The notes under the pieces are model-generated. The model searched no databases. It was not told where the DNA came from and saw nothing but the letters and a program-made list of their open reading frames with translations. A DNA stretch of 64,000 bases from NCBI GenBank assembly GCA_051252095.1, contig JBPOFK010000010.1, positions 1 through 64,000 on the forward strand, in the 5' to 3' direction. This DNA comes from GCA-2401735 sp051252095. GTDB taxonomy: Bacteria > Pseudomonadota > Gammaproteobacteria > Burkholderiales > Methylophilaceae. Shown here piece after piece: positions 44,035 to 53,500 of this stretch. The number at the start of each line of letters is the position of its first letter. Position 1 is the first letter of the stretch. Made by a program: the position numbers and the translations under genes.

Positions 44035-45318
44035 ATGTCAATTTTTAGTCATTTTTTCTCAAAAACTGGTTTGCCGTATGAGCTCTTTGTTGGGCTACGC
44101 TACACACGTGCAAAACGTAAAAATCATTTTATTTCTTTTATTTCACTTACCAGTATGATTGGCATAGCTTTAGGTGTTGCTGCGCTGATTATCGTCTTGT
44201 CAGTGATGAATGGCTTCCAAGCTGAGCTTCGTAATCGAATACTTGGTGTGGCATCGCATATTGAGATCACAGAATATACTAATCAACTGAGTCAATGGGG
44301 GGCATTATCTAAGCAAGTTGATGCACAACCACATGTGCAAGCAAGCGCTCCGTATATTATGGCACAAGGGATGCTCAGTAATGGGCAAGCGGTTCAGGGT
44401 GCCTTAGTCAGGGGTGTTTTACCTGATGCAGAAAATAAAGTGGCAGACCTAGGTAAAAATATGAAGGTAGGGCAGCTATCGGATTTACGGGCAGGGGCTT
44501 TTCACATTATCCTAGGCGCAGATTTAGCATACGCATTAGGTGTTGATGTAGGTGACAAGGTTGTATTGATGGCACCACAAGGCCAATTTACACCAACGGG
44601 TGTTGTGCCTAGAATCAAACAATTTACAGTAGCTGGTTTATTTCAAATTGGGATGTATGAGTACGACGCAGGGTTGGCGCTGATTCATATGCAAGATGCA
44701 GCAAAGCTCTATCGCATGGGCGATAAGGTTTCAGGCTTGCGATTAAAAATCAATGACTTGTTTGGTGCACCAAGCATGGTGGCAAAACTAAATGAAGAAC
44801 TAACACCAACAGGAGCTTATTACATTACAGATTGGACAAAGCGACACGAAAATTTCTTTAAAGCTATCCAGCTAGAAAAACGTGTCATGTTTATTATTCT
44901 CACATTAATTGTTGCAGTAGCCGCTTTTAATATTGTATCGACCTTGGTGATGGCGGTAACAGATAAGCGTGCAGATATTGCTATCATGCGGACTTTAGGT
45001 GCAAGCCCTCGTAGTATTATGCAAATCTTCATTATCCAAGGTGCGCTTATCGGTATTATAGGAACATTCTTTGGTGCTATTTTGGGTATCATCATTGCAC
45101 TTAATATCGATACTATTATTCCTTTTATCGAAAACCTCTTCCATGTGCAGTTTTTGGCAAAAGATGTTTACTACATTAGCGATCTGCCCTCAAAGTTAGA
45201 GTGGAGTGATACTGTCACGATTATTATCACTTCTGTTGTATTAAGTTTACTGGCGACTTTGTACCCTAGTTATAAAGCTTCTAAAATTAACCCAGCGGAG
45301 GCATTGCGCTATGAGTAG
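44035..45318 (+). CDS. lolC: Lipoprotein-releasing ABC transporter permease LolC/E
   Basis: This permease extracts outer-membrane lipoproteins from the inner membrane for LolA. The 427-residue protein has the family start YELFVGLRYTRAKRKNHFIS, a first membrane helix (IGIALGVAALIIVLSVMNGF near 45), a large periplasmic domain (70-260) and three C-terminal helices with IMRTLGASPRSIMQIF near 318. A single LolC/E gene followed by lolD is common in betaproteobacteria, where it may work as a homodimer. It overlaps lolD by eight bases. Confidence 0.94.
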   Translation: MSIFSHFFSKTGLPYELFVGLRYTRAKRKNHFISFISLTSMIGIALGVAALIIVLSVMNGFQAELRNRILGVASHIEITEYTNQLSQWGALSKQVDAQPHVQASAPYIMAQGMLSNGQAVQGALVRGVLPDAENKVADLGKNMKVGQLSDLRAGAFHIILGADLAYALGVDVGDKVVLMAPQGQFTPTGVVPRIKQFTVAGLFQIGMYEYDAGLALIHMQDAAKLYRMGDKVSGLRLKINDLFGAPSMVAKLNEELTPTGAYYITDWTKRHENFFKAIQLEKRVMFIILTLIVAVAAFNIVSTLVMAVTDKRADIAIMRTLGASPRSIMQIFIIQGALIGIIGTFFGAILGIIIALNIDTIIPFIENLFHVQFLAKDVYYISDLPSKLEWSDTVTIIITSVVLSLLATLYPSYKASKINPAEALRYE

Positions 45319-45985
45319 CATTGTACGCTGCGAAAATTTATGTAAAACATACACTGGCTTGGATGTTGCCGTGCTGAACGGTATTCATTTAAACGTTAGA
45401 AAGGGCGAGCAAATAGCCATTGTTGGGGCTTCTGGCTCAGGCAAAAGCACTTTGCTACATTTGCTTGGGGGCTTAGATACACCGAGTGATGGCACGGTGG
45501 CGTTACTTGGCAATAACTTAAATCAATTATCAGAAGCGAGAAAAGGGCAGATCCGCAATGACGCATTAGGCTTTGTGTATCAGTTTCATCATCTCTTGCC
45601 TGAGTTTACGGCGCTAGAAAATGTCGCTATGCCACTCTTGATTGGACGCATACCACGCCAAAAAGCCCTTTCACAAGCGAGTAATATGTTAGCAAAAGTC
45701 GGCTTATCACATCGTTTAGAACATATGCCTGGTGAACTTTCTGGCGGTGAGCGTCAGCGTGCTGCCTTAGCGCGAGCCTTGGTTACAGAGCCTGACTGTA
45801 TTTTGGCAGATGAGCCAACTGGTAATTTGGATCGCGTGACTGCTAATCAAGTATTTGAATTGCTTGTTGAAATTAATGCCGCATTAAAAACCAGTTTGAT
45901 TGTGGTTACGCACGACATGACCTTAGCCAATAAAATGCAGCGGCAATATCAATTAGAAGATGGTCGCCTTGTGCCAATGACATAA
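45311..45985 (+). CDS. lolD: Lipoprotein-releasing ABC transporter ATPase
   Basis: LolD powers LolC/E. The 224-residue ATPase has Walker A GASGSGKSTLLHLLGGLD near 39, the signature ELSGGERQRAALARAL near 146 and Walker B CILADEPTGNLD near 167. The NLD-type D loop and the VYQFHHLLPEFTALENVAMP stretch are typical of LolD/MacB-like subunits. It is followed by a terminator. Confidence 0.96.
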   Translation: MSSIVRCENLCKTYTGLDVAVLNGIHLNVRKGEQIAIVGASGSGKSTLLHLLGGLDTPSDGTVALLGNNLNQLSEARKGQIRNDALGFVYQFHHLLPEFTALENVAMPLLIGRIPRQKALSQASNMLAKVGLSHRLEHMPGELSGGERQRAALARALVTEPDCILADEPTGNLDRVTANQVFELLVEINAALKTSLIVVTHDMTLANKMQRQYQLEDGRLVPMT

Positions 45986-46029
45986 AGTGCTGGAAGCGAT
46001 TTAACACTTCTTTATTCATCACAACTTCA

Positions 46030-46064
46030 AACCCTAAGGCGAAAAAATTGCTTTAGGGTTTTTT
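46030..46064 (+). terminator. Rho-independent terminator after lolD
   Basis: The stem AACCCTAA (46030-46037) / TTAGGGTT (46053-46060), extended by a GC pair inside, is followed by a T run. It ends the lolC-lolD unit, 45 bp after the lolD stop. Confidence 0.87.
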
Positions 46065-46126
46065 GTTATACGGCTGTATATGGACTATGATGGGCGTTTC
46101 TGATTCATTCAATAAATAATAATAAA

Positions 46127-48541
46127 ATGATTTTCATTGCATTGGGTTTTGTCTGCGGTGCTTGGCTCTTGCAGCAGCAAGCAAGTTTACCGTCTATACC
46201 GTTAATTGCCATCATGATCTTTGTAGTGGCAGGTATTGTTTTATCTCTGTTTTTATTGCGGGCTCAATATACAAAAAAATCCTTACTCAGGATAGTTATT
46301 ATTTTGGTCGGGGCAGGGATGTTCGGTTATAGCTATGCTGCAATATTTGCGGAAATACGCTTAAGTGATGCGCTGCCATCACACTGGGAGCAAAAAAACA
46401 TTGAAGTTATTGGTGTCGTTGCGTCAATGCCAAAGACCCATCAACATAGCGAACAGTTTCGCTTCACTATTGAACAAATATTAACGCCAGATGCGCATGT
46501 GCCAAACCATGTATTGCTCAACTATTATCAGGGCAATAAATGGAGCCGCACATTTGAGTCACCCGGGATAGCAACTTCTACAGAGCCTACAACTTTTAAT
46601 GTTGGAGAGCGCTGGCACTTGACTATCAGGCTGAAAAAGCCGCATACAACATACAACCCTAATGGATATGACTTTGAAGCATGGGCGCTCGCTAATAATA
46701 TTCGGGCAATGGGTGTGATACGGGCTAAAAGTGGCATGCAAAAAGTGGCAGATTTTGTGTGGCGACCAGCTTATATGGTTGAGTATTGTCGTGCAAAAGT
46801 GGCAGAACACATTGCACAGACATTAAATGGTAAATCCTATGCTGGCGTTATAAGGGCATTAGTCGTCGGGGATGACAGCCAAATTAGTAAGCACGATTGG
46901 GATGTTTATCTACACACTGGGGTTAACCATTTGATGAGTATTTCTGGGCTTCACATAACAATGCTAGCTGGCTTGGCCTTTGCATTTGTGAGCTTTATAT
47001 GGCGTCGTTCCGCACGATTGGTATTATTGATGCCAACCAAAAAAGCAGCGACGATTGGTGGTGCATTCATCGCCTTACTGTATGCTTGCTTGGCTGGTTT
47101 ATCTATTCCCACACAACGCACACTTTATATGCTGACAGTCGTTGCGGTAGCGCTGCTATTGAACCAAAGGATTAACTTTTCGCGCATATTGTTGATTGCC
47201 TTACTGGTCGTTGTATTGTTAGACCCTTGGTCTGTCGTTGCCCCTGGCTTTTGGTTGTCTTTTTCTGCGGTAGCCGTTATTACGTATGCAACAGTTTATC
47301 GTTTACAAGTCAGGCATTGGTTCGTTGAAGCCGTGAATACACAGTGGTCGGTTACATTAGGATTGTTACCATTGTTGATTTTTATGTTTGGTCAAACCTC
47401 AGTCATTTCACCCGTTGCCAATGCCTTTGCCATTCCTGTGATTAGTTTGTTCGTTGTCCCGCTTTCTATTTTTGGTGCACTCGTTCCATTGGACTTTATT
47501 TTACAGTTGGCGCACAGCATACTGGCAGTCTGCATGATAGGTTTGAACTGGTTAGCAAGTTTGCCGCATGCAACATGGCAACAAGCAGCGGTACCACTCT
47601 GGAAAGCTATCTTAGGCGTAGTTGGTGTGCTATGGCTGCTACTGCCGCGTGGATTCCCACAGCGCTGGTTAGGATTAATTTTACTGCTGCCAATGTTCTA
47701 TATACAACAGCAACCATTAGCAATTGGCGAAATGCAAGTAACCGTGTTAGATGTTGGGCAAGGTTTGTCTGTAGTGATTAAAACAGCAAATCATATAATG
47801 GTCTATGACACTGGACGACAATATAATCAAGAAAGTGATGCGGGCGCAAACATTGTGTTACCTTATTTGCGCAGTATAGGGGTTAACGCTTTGGATGCAC
47901 TAATGATCAGTCATGATGATAATGACCATAGCGGCGGCGTCGCGTCCATAATGGCAAAACTACCTGTCGCTTGGACGGCTAGCTCATATCCATTGCCTAA
48001 GCATATTGTTTCTGCACCTTCACAATTAATAGGCTCTAAACAATTAACTTGTTATGCTGGGCAAAAGTGGATCTGGGACAGTGTGCGCTTTGAAGTGTTG
48101 TATCCGAGTGCTCAAAGCTATCAGCAGGCTAGCATTAAAGACAATAACAGAAGCTGCGTGCTTAAAGTAACAAGTCGTTATGGCACTATACTGCTGACAG
48201 GTGATATAGAGGCAGAGGCGGAAGCCTTACTCATACAAACAAAAAAATATCAACTAAAAAGCGATGTGATGATAGCGCCCCATCATGGTAGTAAAACATC
48301 TTCAACAGAACCATTCGTAAAATCAGTTGCAGCCAAGCATGTTGTATTTACAGTAGGTTATTTAAATCGATTTAAACATCCCAGACCAGTCATCATGAGT
48401 AGATATTTAGAAAGAGGCTCCCAGCTGTATCGATCAGACAATCACGGCGCAATCTTGATTGATTTTATTCAAAACCATGCAATCACGCCAAAGTCTTGGC
48501 GTTTAGCGCGTGCTAGGTACTGGCATGATAAATATTTGTAA
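46127..48541 (+). CDS. comEC: ComEC/Rec2 DNA uptake channel
   Basis: ComEC carries single-stranded DNA across the inner membrane in natural transformation. The 804-residue protein has the N-terminal membrane helices, the soluble OB-like DUF4131 region, the competence core with HLMSISGLHITMLAGLAFAF near 265 and several helices to about 510, and a C-terminal metallo-beta-lactamase domain (VTVLDVGQGLSVVIKT near 540, MISHDDNDHSGGVASI near 595, MIAPHHGSKTSS near 716). Full length suggests it works; with pilT-pilU it supports natural competence. Confidence 0.93.
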   Translation: MIFIALGFVCGAWLLQQQASLPSIPLIAIMIFVVAGIVLSLFLLRAQYTKKSLLRIVIILVGAGMFGYSYAAIFAEIRLSDALPSHWEQKNIEVIGVVASMPKTHQHSEQFRFTIEQILTPDAHVPNHVLLNYYQGNKWSRTFESPGIATSTEPTTFNVGERWHLTIRLKKPHTTYNPNGYDFEAWALANNIRAMGVIRAKSGMQKVADFVWRPAYMVEYCRAKVAEHIAQTLNGKSYAGVIRALVVGDDSQISKHDWDVYLHTGVNHLMSISGLHITMLAGLAFAFVSFIWRRSARLVLLMPTKKAATIGGAFIALLYACLAGLSIPTQRTLYMLTVVAVALLLNQRINFSRILLIALLVVVLLDPWSVVAPGFWLSFSAVAVITYATVYRLQVRHWFVEAVNTQWSVTLGLLPLLIFMFGQTSVISPVANAFAIPVISLFVVPLSIFGALVPLDFILQLAHSILAVCMIGLNWLASLPHATWQQAAVPLWKAILGVVGVLWLLLPRGFPQRWLGLILLLPMFYIQQQPLAIGEMQVTVLDVGQGLSVVIKTANHIMVYDTGRQYNQESDAGANIVLPYLRSIGVNALDALMISHDDNDHSGGVASIMAKLPVAWTASSYPLPKHIVSAPSQLIGSKQLTCYAGQKWIWDSVRFEVLYPSAQSYQQASIKDNNRSCVLKVTSRYGTILLTGDIEAEAEALLIQTKKYQLKSDVMIAPHHGSKTSSTEPFVKSVAAKHVVFTVGYLNRFKHPRPVIMSRYLERGSQLYRSDNHGAILIDFIQNHAITPKSWRLARARYWHDKYL

Positions 48542-48623
48542 AGTCTAACTTGCCCAATGGTGCGCTTCTACGCTAAAGTAGCGTAAGTTTTGTTTTGACC
48601 GATTTAATTAAGGAGTCGCCACT

Positions 48624-49226
48624 GTGTGGGAAATTATTTTAGCCGCAGGTTGGCCTATATGGCCGTTGATTTTTGCTTCAATTATTGCGTTAGCGATTAT
48701 CGTAGAGCGCTTTTGGGCACTGCGAAGTGAGGTAGTAGCACCTAGCAACTTATTGCCAGAAGTACAAAAGTGGATGGGGCAAGGGGCAATCAATCCTGAT
48801 AGCCTTGTTAAACTACAAGGACATTCGTTGTTGGGTAGAATATTTGCCAGTGCATTAGCGAATGAAAAAAACTCTAGAGAAGTGATGAAAGAGTCTATTG
48901 AAGAGACTGGCCGTGCAGTTGCACATAACTTAGAGAAGTATTTATCAACACTAGGCACCATTGCAACGGTTGCCCCATTACTCGGCTTGTTGGGAACGGT
49001 GATAGGGATGGTCGAACTATTCGGTGCATTTACTAACTCAGGTCATGATGTTGCTCAGTTTGCGCGCGGTATTTCTGTAGCACTATACAACACGGCGGCA
49101 GGGATTATTGTTGCTGTTCCAGCTATGATTAGTTATCGCTATTTCCGTTCAAAAGTTGATGCGTTGCTGTTAGATATGGAACAACAAGCAATCAAACTAG
49201 TTGAAATTCTGCATGGCGAACGTTAA
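48624..49226 (+). CDS. exbB2: MotA/TolQ/ExbB proton channel family protein (second copy)
   Basis: The 200-residue protein starts at a GTG behind AAGGAG and has the first helix WPIWPLIFASIIALAIIVER, a cytoplasmic loop, and the conserved helix pair LGTIATVAPLLGLLGTVIGM near 111 and FARGISVALYNTAAGIIVAV near 150. It differs from the exbB at 9597 and sits upstream of msbA, lpxK and kdsB. In many betaproteobacteria such a pair precedes lipid A genes, and may energise an envelope process other than iron uptake. Confidence 0.92.
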   Translation: MWEIILAAGWPIWPLIFASIIALAIIVERFWALRSEVVAPSNLLPEVQKWMGQGAINPDSLVKLQGHSLLGRIFASALANEKNSREVMKESIEETGRAVAHNLEKYLSTLGTIATVAPLLGLLGTVIGMVELFGAFTNSGHDVAQFARGISVALYNTAAGIIVAVPAMISYRYFRSKVDALLLDMEQQAIKLVEILHGER

Positions 49227-49258
49227 ACAGCGCTCATCAATTAAGAGGAATATTAGAA

Positions 49259-49678
49259 ATGAATTTTCAGCGTGGTAAAAATCACGAAGAGTTAGAAATT
49301 AACTTTATCCCGCTTATTGACGTGTTATTGGTAATTATTATCTTTTTAATCGTCAATGCGACCTTTTCTCGGACAAGTGAGCTGCAAATCAATTTACCAA
49401 CAGCAGAAGCGAATGCGCCAGAAGATAAGCCACTCATTATCACTGTCGATGTCGATGCCGCAGGACAATACATGGTAGAGTCCAAAGATGCTGGCAATAC
49501 GGTTGAAACGATTGCGAGTGCTTTAAAATCAGCTGCTGGTGAAGGCAAAGATCCAACTATTGTGATTAACGCAGATGCAAAATCAACGCATCAATCTGTA
49601 GTGAATGTAATGGAGGCCGCCCGAGTCGCTAATTACACCCACATTACTTTTGCAACACAAGTAGGTTCAGACAATTAA
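49259..49678 (+). CDS. exbD2: ExbD/TolR family protein (second copy)
   Basis: This 139-residue partner of the upstream channel protein has LEINFIPLIDVLLVIIIFLI near residue 12 with the membrane aspartate, a single helix, and a periplasmic domain containing INLPTAEANAPEDKPL and VINADAKSTHQSVVNVMEAA. It is separated from exbB2 by 32 bp and ends 39 bp before the msbA start. Confidence 0.93.
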   Translation: MNFQRGKNHEELEINFIPLIDVLLVIIIFLIVNATFSRTSELQINLPTAEANAPEDKPLIITVDVDAAGQYMVESKDAGNTVETIASALKSAAGEGKDPTIVINADAKSTHQSVVNVMEAARVANYTHITFATQVGSDN

Positions 49679-49717
49679 TAAGTGCTATTTCCTCAATTTG
49701 TTTCTACAAGGTTTGTG

Positions 49718-51475
49718 ATGTCAAAACGTTCGCGTAAAAAGCACGATTTGCCACAGATTAAAAATCCTAAAGCTTTGTTTTGGCGTATTTTTTCTTATGC
49801 TTGGGAGCATAAGTATGTGTTTGCAATTACAATAACAGCCACTGCTGTTTTATCGCTCAGTAACACAGCATTTCTGGCAATGATTAAAAAAGTCACAGAT
49901 GAAGGCTTTGTTAAACAATCTGAAACACAAGTCTTTATCCTACCTATCATGTTATTTGCATTAATGACGATGCGAGGGGTAGCTGGATTTGCTTCAATGT
50001 ATAGCATTCGTTGGATTGCACGTCGGGTAGTCGAAAAACTCAGAAGAGAAGCTTTTGGTCAATTGATGCATATGCCAGTCAGTTTTTTTGACGCACAATC
50101 AACAGGGGTGATGGTATCTAAGCTCACTTATGATGCAGAACGGCTATCTAATGTCTGTACACGTACGGCAATGAATGTGTTCAGAGATGTATTAACGTTA
50201 GTGGGGCTTGTGGCCTATATGATTTATTTAGATTGGAAGCTGACGTTAATCTTTGCCCTCGTAGCGCCCTTTATGGTGCTTTATTTAAGAAAAACCACAC
50301 CAAAATTAAGATCAAATGCCAAAAAAGTACAACTTGCCGTCGGTGAGATGACAAAAGCCTCTGAGGAGGCCATATCAGGGCAGCGCATTGTCAAAATATT
50401 TGGTGCCCAAGATTATGAAACACAGCGCTTTGCAGACGTTGTTATTCGGAACAGAGACTTAGAATTGCGTTCAGCACGCATTACAGGCTTGAACAGTTTT
50501 GTAATTGAGTTGTTGGCCGCTATTGCACTAGGGTTGGTTGTTTATTACGCGTTGGGTAGCTTTTCTGTTGGTGAGTTTGCGGCTTTTGTCGGTGCATTAC
50601 TGATGCTAATTTCGCCAATCAAACATATCACCTCGGCCAATGAAGACTTGCAAATTGGTTTGGCTGCTGCGCAGAGTGTTTTTGAGGTCATCGATTCGCC
50701 CGTTGAATCAGATGAAGGTGAACGAGAAATCAAGCAACTTAAAGGCGAAATCGAATTTAAAAACGTGAGCTTGCGTTATGAAAATGCCAAACGCTTAGCA
50801 TTGGATGATTTAAGTTTTACGGTGCATCAAGGTGAAAAGGTCGCTTTAGTCGGCCGCTCTGGTGGCGGTAAAACCTCGCTGGTTAACTTGCTACCACGTT
50901 TTTATGAATTGCAACAAGGCTTAATATTGCTTGATGGTATAGATGTGCGCGCACTGTCTCTTCAGGATCTCCGCGCACAATTTTCTTTAGTTAGCCAAGA
51001 TATTATTCTGTTTAATGACACGATATTTAATAATATCGCCTATGGCGTGCTCAGAGAGACCAGCGAGGAAGAAGTGATTAAAGCAGCCAAAGCAGCAAAT
51101 GCATGGGAATTTATCCAGCAGATGCCGTTAGGCTTGCAAAATGAAATTGGTGACAGAGGTGTTCGATTGTCAGGCGGGCAAAGACAGCGTATTGCCATTG
51201 CACGCGCAATTTTAAAAAATGCACCCATCTTGTTATTAGATGAGGCGACATCAGCGCTGGATACTGAGTCAGAACAACATGTCCAAGCGGCTTTGGACGT
51301 ATTGATGCAAAACCGCACTAGTCTTGTGATTGCACATCGCCTGAGTACCATCGAAAATGCCGATAGAATATTGGTGATGGATAAAGGTAAGATTGTCGAA
51401 TCAGGTAGCCATCAAGCACTACTCGAAATAAGAGGCTACTATACAAAACTCTACCAAAAAGAGTTTAACGATTAG
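49718..51475 (+). CDS. msbA: Lipid A export ABC transporter MsbA
   Basis: MsbA flips lipid A-core across the inner membrane. The start at 49718 (MSKRSRKKHDLPQIK), eight bases after ACAAGG, gives 585 residues; the GTG twelve codons earlier lacks a ribosome site. Six membrane helices occupy about 25-300. The nucleotide-binding domain has Walker A VGRSGGGKTSLVNLLPRFYE, the signature VRLSGGQRQRIAIARAIL and Walker B ILLLDEATSALD. It is followed by lpxK after 16 bp, the usual order. Confidence 0.94.
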   Translation: MSKRSRKKHDLPQIKNPKALFWRIFSYAWEHKYVFAITITATAVLSLSNTAFLAMIKKVTDEGFVKQSETQVFILPIMLFALMTMRGVAGFASMYSIRWIARRVVEKLRREAFGQLMHMPVSFFDAQSTGVMVSKLTYDAERLSNVCTRTAMNVFRDVLTLVGLVAYMIYLDWKLTLIFALVAPFMVLYLRKTTPKLRSNAKKVQLAVGEMTKASEEAISGQRIVKIFGAQDYETQRFADVVIRNRDLELRSARITGLNSFVIELLAAIALGLVVYYALGSFSVGEFAAFVGALLMLISPIKHITSANEDLQIGLAAAQSVFEVIDSPVESDEGEREIKQLKGEIEFKNVSLRYENAKRLALDDLSFTVHQGEKVALVGRSGGGKTSLVNLLPRFYELQQGLILLDGIDVRALSLQDLRAQFSLVSQDIILFNDTIFNNIAYGVLRETSEEEVIKAAKAANAWEFIQQMPLGLQNEIGDRGVRLSGGQRQRIAIARAILKNAPILLLDEATSALDTESEQHVQAALDVLMQNRTSLVIAHRLSTIENADRILVMDKGKIVESGSHQALLEIRGYYTKLYQKEFND

Positions 51476-51491
51476 TAGGTTAGGGGTCTCA

Positions 51492-52481
51492 ATGCATGAC
51501 CTGATATTACGCGCTTGGCAAGATAAAAACCTTCTATTCTATCTTGTATTAGTACCATTATCTTGGCTGTTTGCAGGGCTTACAGCATTGCGTCGCTCCT
51601 TGTATCGTGTCGGTTTGTTACGGTCATATGCATTGTCAGTACCTGTTATTGTTGTTGGCAACATCAACATGGGCGGTAGTGGCAAAACCCCCGTTGTTAT
51701 CTGGTTGGTTAATCAACTCAAAAAACAGGGTTACCAGCCCGCTGTGATTAGCCGAGGATACGGTGCAAAAGTCACTAAACCGACCACTGTTCATCCAGAT
51801 AGCTTGCCGAGCGAGGTAGGTGATGAGCCCGTGTTAATTGCACAAAAAACAGGTTGTCCAGTTTATATTTCAGCTAATCGAGTAGACGCAGGCAACAAGC
51901 TACTTAATATGCACCCAGAGTGTGACATCATCATTAGTGATGATGGATTGCAACATTATCGCTTGCAAAGACAAATCGAAATTGCCGTTATCGACCAGCA
52001 ATCACAGCAGAATCAACACTTGTTGCCGGCTGGGCCATTACGAGAATCTTTCTCACGTTTGAAAAACGTAGATGCCGTGATATTAAATGGTGATGTGCAT
52101 ATGAAAGATGGTTATGCGATGCAGCTGCTAGCATCGGATTTTTACAACCTATTAAATCCCGATTTAAAGGTATCAGTCAGTTATTTTAAAGATAAGCGTG
52201 TTGCGGCCATGGCTGGTATTGGTAAGCCAGACCGATTTTTTCAACAACTAGCGTTATTAGGTTTGCAATTTAGTCAGTGGCCTTTTAGTGATCATTATAC
52301 TTACACAAACCAAGATTTAGCCAATATAAAGTGTGATGCTTTGATGATGACAGAGAAAGATGCAGTAAAATGTAAACCATTCGCAGAAGGGCATCATTGG
52401 GTGCTGCCAGTGGAGGCAAACATCGACGCCTCCTTGCTGCCAATGCTATTATCAAAATTACCGCAAAAAATAAATGAATAG
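51492..52481 (+). CDS. lpxK: Tetraacyldisaccharide 4'-kinase
   Basis: LpxK phosphorylates the lipid A precursor at the 4' position. The 329-residue membrane-associated kinase carries a P-loop in VVGNINMGGSGKTPVVIWL near 55, ISRGYGAKVTKPTTV near 88, and the catalytic-site segment DCDIIISDDGLQHYRLQR-like ECDIIISDDGLQHYRLQ near 148. It lies between msbA and a Trm112-like gene. Confidence 0.95.
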   Translation: MHDLILRAWQDKNLLFYLVLVPLSWLFAGLTALRRSLYRVGLLRSYALSVPVIVVGNINMGGSGKTPVVIWLVNQLKKQGYQPAVISRGYGAKVTKPTTVHPDSLPSEVGDEPVLIAQKTGCPVYISANRVDAGNKLLNMHPECDIIISDDGLQHYRLQRQIEIAVIDQQSQQNQHLLPAGPLRESFSRLKNVDAVILNGDVHMKDGYAMQLLASDFYNLLNPDLKVSVSYFKDKRVAAMAGIGKPDRFFQQLALLGLQFSQWPFSDHYTYTNQDLANIKCDALMMTEKDAVKCKPFAEGHHWVLPVEANIDASLLPMLLSKLPQKINE

Positions 52482-52487
52482 AGGTGC

Positions 52488-52688
52488 ATGATGGATGCAA
52501 AATTATTAGCGATACTAGTCTGTCCTGTCACAAAAGGACCTTTGATTTATAAAAAAGAGCGAAACGAGCTGATTTCAAAATCGGCGCGCTTAGCATACCC
52601 CATTCGAGATGGCATTCCAGTATTGCTAGAAGAAGAAGCACGTAAGCTTAGTGAAGAAGAATATGCAAGAGACGAAAAAGGTCAGTAG
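52488..52688 (+). CDS. Trm112-family small protein (YcaR-like)
   Basis: The 66-residue protein has the family core LLAILVCPVTKGPLIYKKER followed by ARLAYPIRDGIPVLLEEEAR. In eukaryotes and archaea Trm112 activates methyltransferases; the bacterial role is not settled. Only one cysteine remains, as is common in proteobacterial members. It lies in the conserved position between lpxK and kdsB and overlaps the kdsB start by one base. Confidence 0.9.
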   Translation: MMDAKLLAILVCPVTKGPLIYKKERNELISKSARLAYPIRDGIPVLLEEEARKLSEEEYARDEKGQ

Positions 52689-53428
52689 TGTCGTTTAAGG
52701 TAGTCATCCCAGCGCGTTACGCCAGTACACGCTTACCAGGCAAGCCACTGCTGGATATTGCAGGTAAACCCATGGTGATTCGCGTAGCAGAGCAAGCAAA
52801 AAAAAGTGGCGCAAGCAATATAGTCATTGCGACAGATTTTGAAAAAATTATACAAGTATCTGCTAGCCATCAAATTCAAGCAATCATGACGCGTGTCGAT
52901 CATGTTTCGGGCACAGATAGGATTGCAGAAGTTGCACAACAGTTAAACTGGGATGATGATGATATTGTCGTCAACGTGCAAGGAGACGAGCCGCTCATCG
53001 ATCCGCAACTGATTCAGGAGGTAGCACTTACTCTTGGGCATAGTCGTCATGCAGTGATGGCAACCGCTTGCCACGCCATCACTGATGAAGCCGCAATGCT
53101 AAATCCTAATGTTGTTAAAGTGGTGATGGATGCAGATGGTAATGCACTATATTTTAGCCGATCCCCCATTCCCTATCCACGAGATGAAGCTTACAAACAA
53201 AACATCAAGGCGCATCGTCATATCGGTATTTATGCTTACCGTGTTGGCTTTTTGAAGCACTACGCAGAGCTAAGTGTGACCGAGCTAGAGCAGATAGAAA
53301 GTTTAGAGCAATTAAGAGTGCTACACCATGGCTATAAAATTGCCGTTACTATTACAAACAATGCGCCAGCGAGCGGTGTAGATACACAAGCCGACCTAGA
53401 AGAAGTACGCCGTCTATTTTCGCAATAA
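52688..53428 (+). CDS. kdsB: 3-deoxy-manno-octulosonate cytidylyltransferase
   Basis: KdsB activates KDO as CMP-KDO for lipopolysaccharide. The 246-residue protein starts at a GTG sharing a base with the upstream TAG. It shows VVIPARYASTRLPGKPLLDI at the N terminus, TRVDHVSGTDRIAEV near 78, VNVQGDEPLIDP near 98 and YFSRSPIPYPRD near 157. It is the last gene of the lipid A block, and the integron begins right after it. Confidence 0.96.
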   Translation: MSFKVVIPARYASTRLPGKPLLDIAGKPMVIRVAEQAKKSGASNIVIATDFEKIIQVSASHQIQAIMTRVDHVSGTDRIAEVAQQLNWDDDDIVVNVQGDEPLIDPQLIQEVALTLGHSRHAVMATACHAITDEAAMLNPNVVKVVMDADGNALYFSRSPIPYPRDEAYKQNIKAHRHIGIYAYRVGFLKHYAELSVTELEQIESLEQLRVLHHGYKIAVTITNNAPASGVDTQADLEEVRRLFSQ

Positions 53429-53442
53429 ACACAATTTACTGG

Positions 53443-53500
53443 CCTTAACGTTTAAATTAAGGGGCTCCGTTAGGAGTCCCGCTTGAATGATGGGTTAGGT
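53443..53500 (-). other. attC recombination site, distal cassette
   Basis: Read on the minus strand, ACCTAAC opens the site and GTTAAGG closes it, matching RYYYAAC and GTTRRRY. Between them are CCATCATTCAAGCGGGACTC and GAGCCCCTTAATTTAAACG arms that pair imperfectly around a TCCTAACGGA top. It is 58 bp long and nearly identical in its arms to the site at 54078. It marks the chromosome-side end of the array, 15 bp after kdsB. Confidence 0.88.
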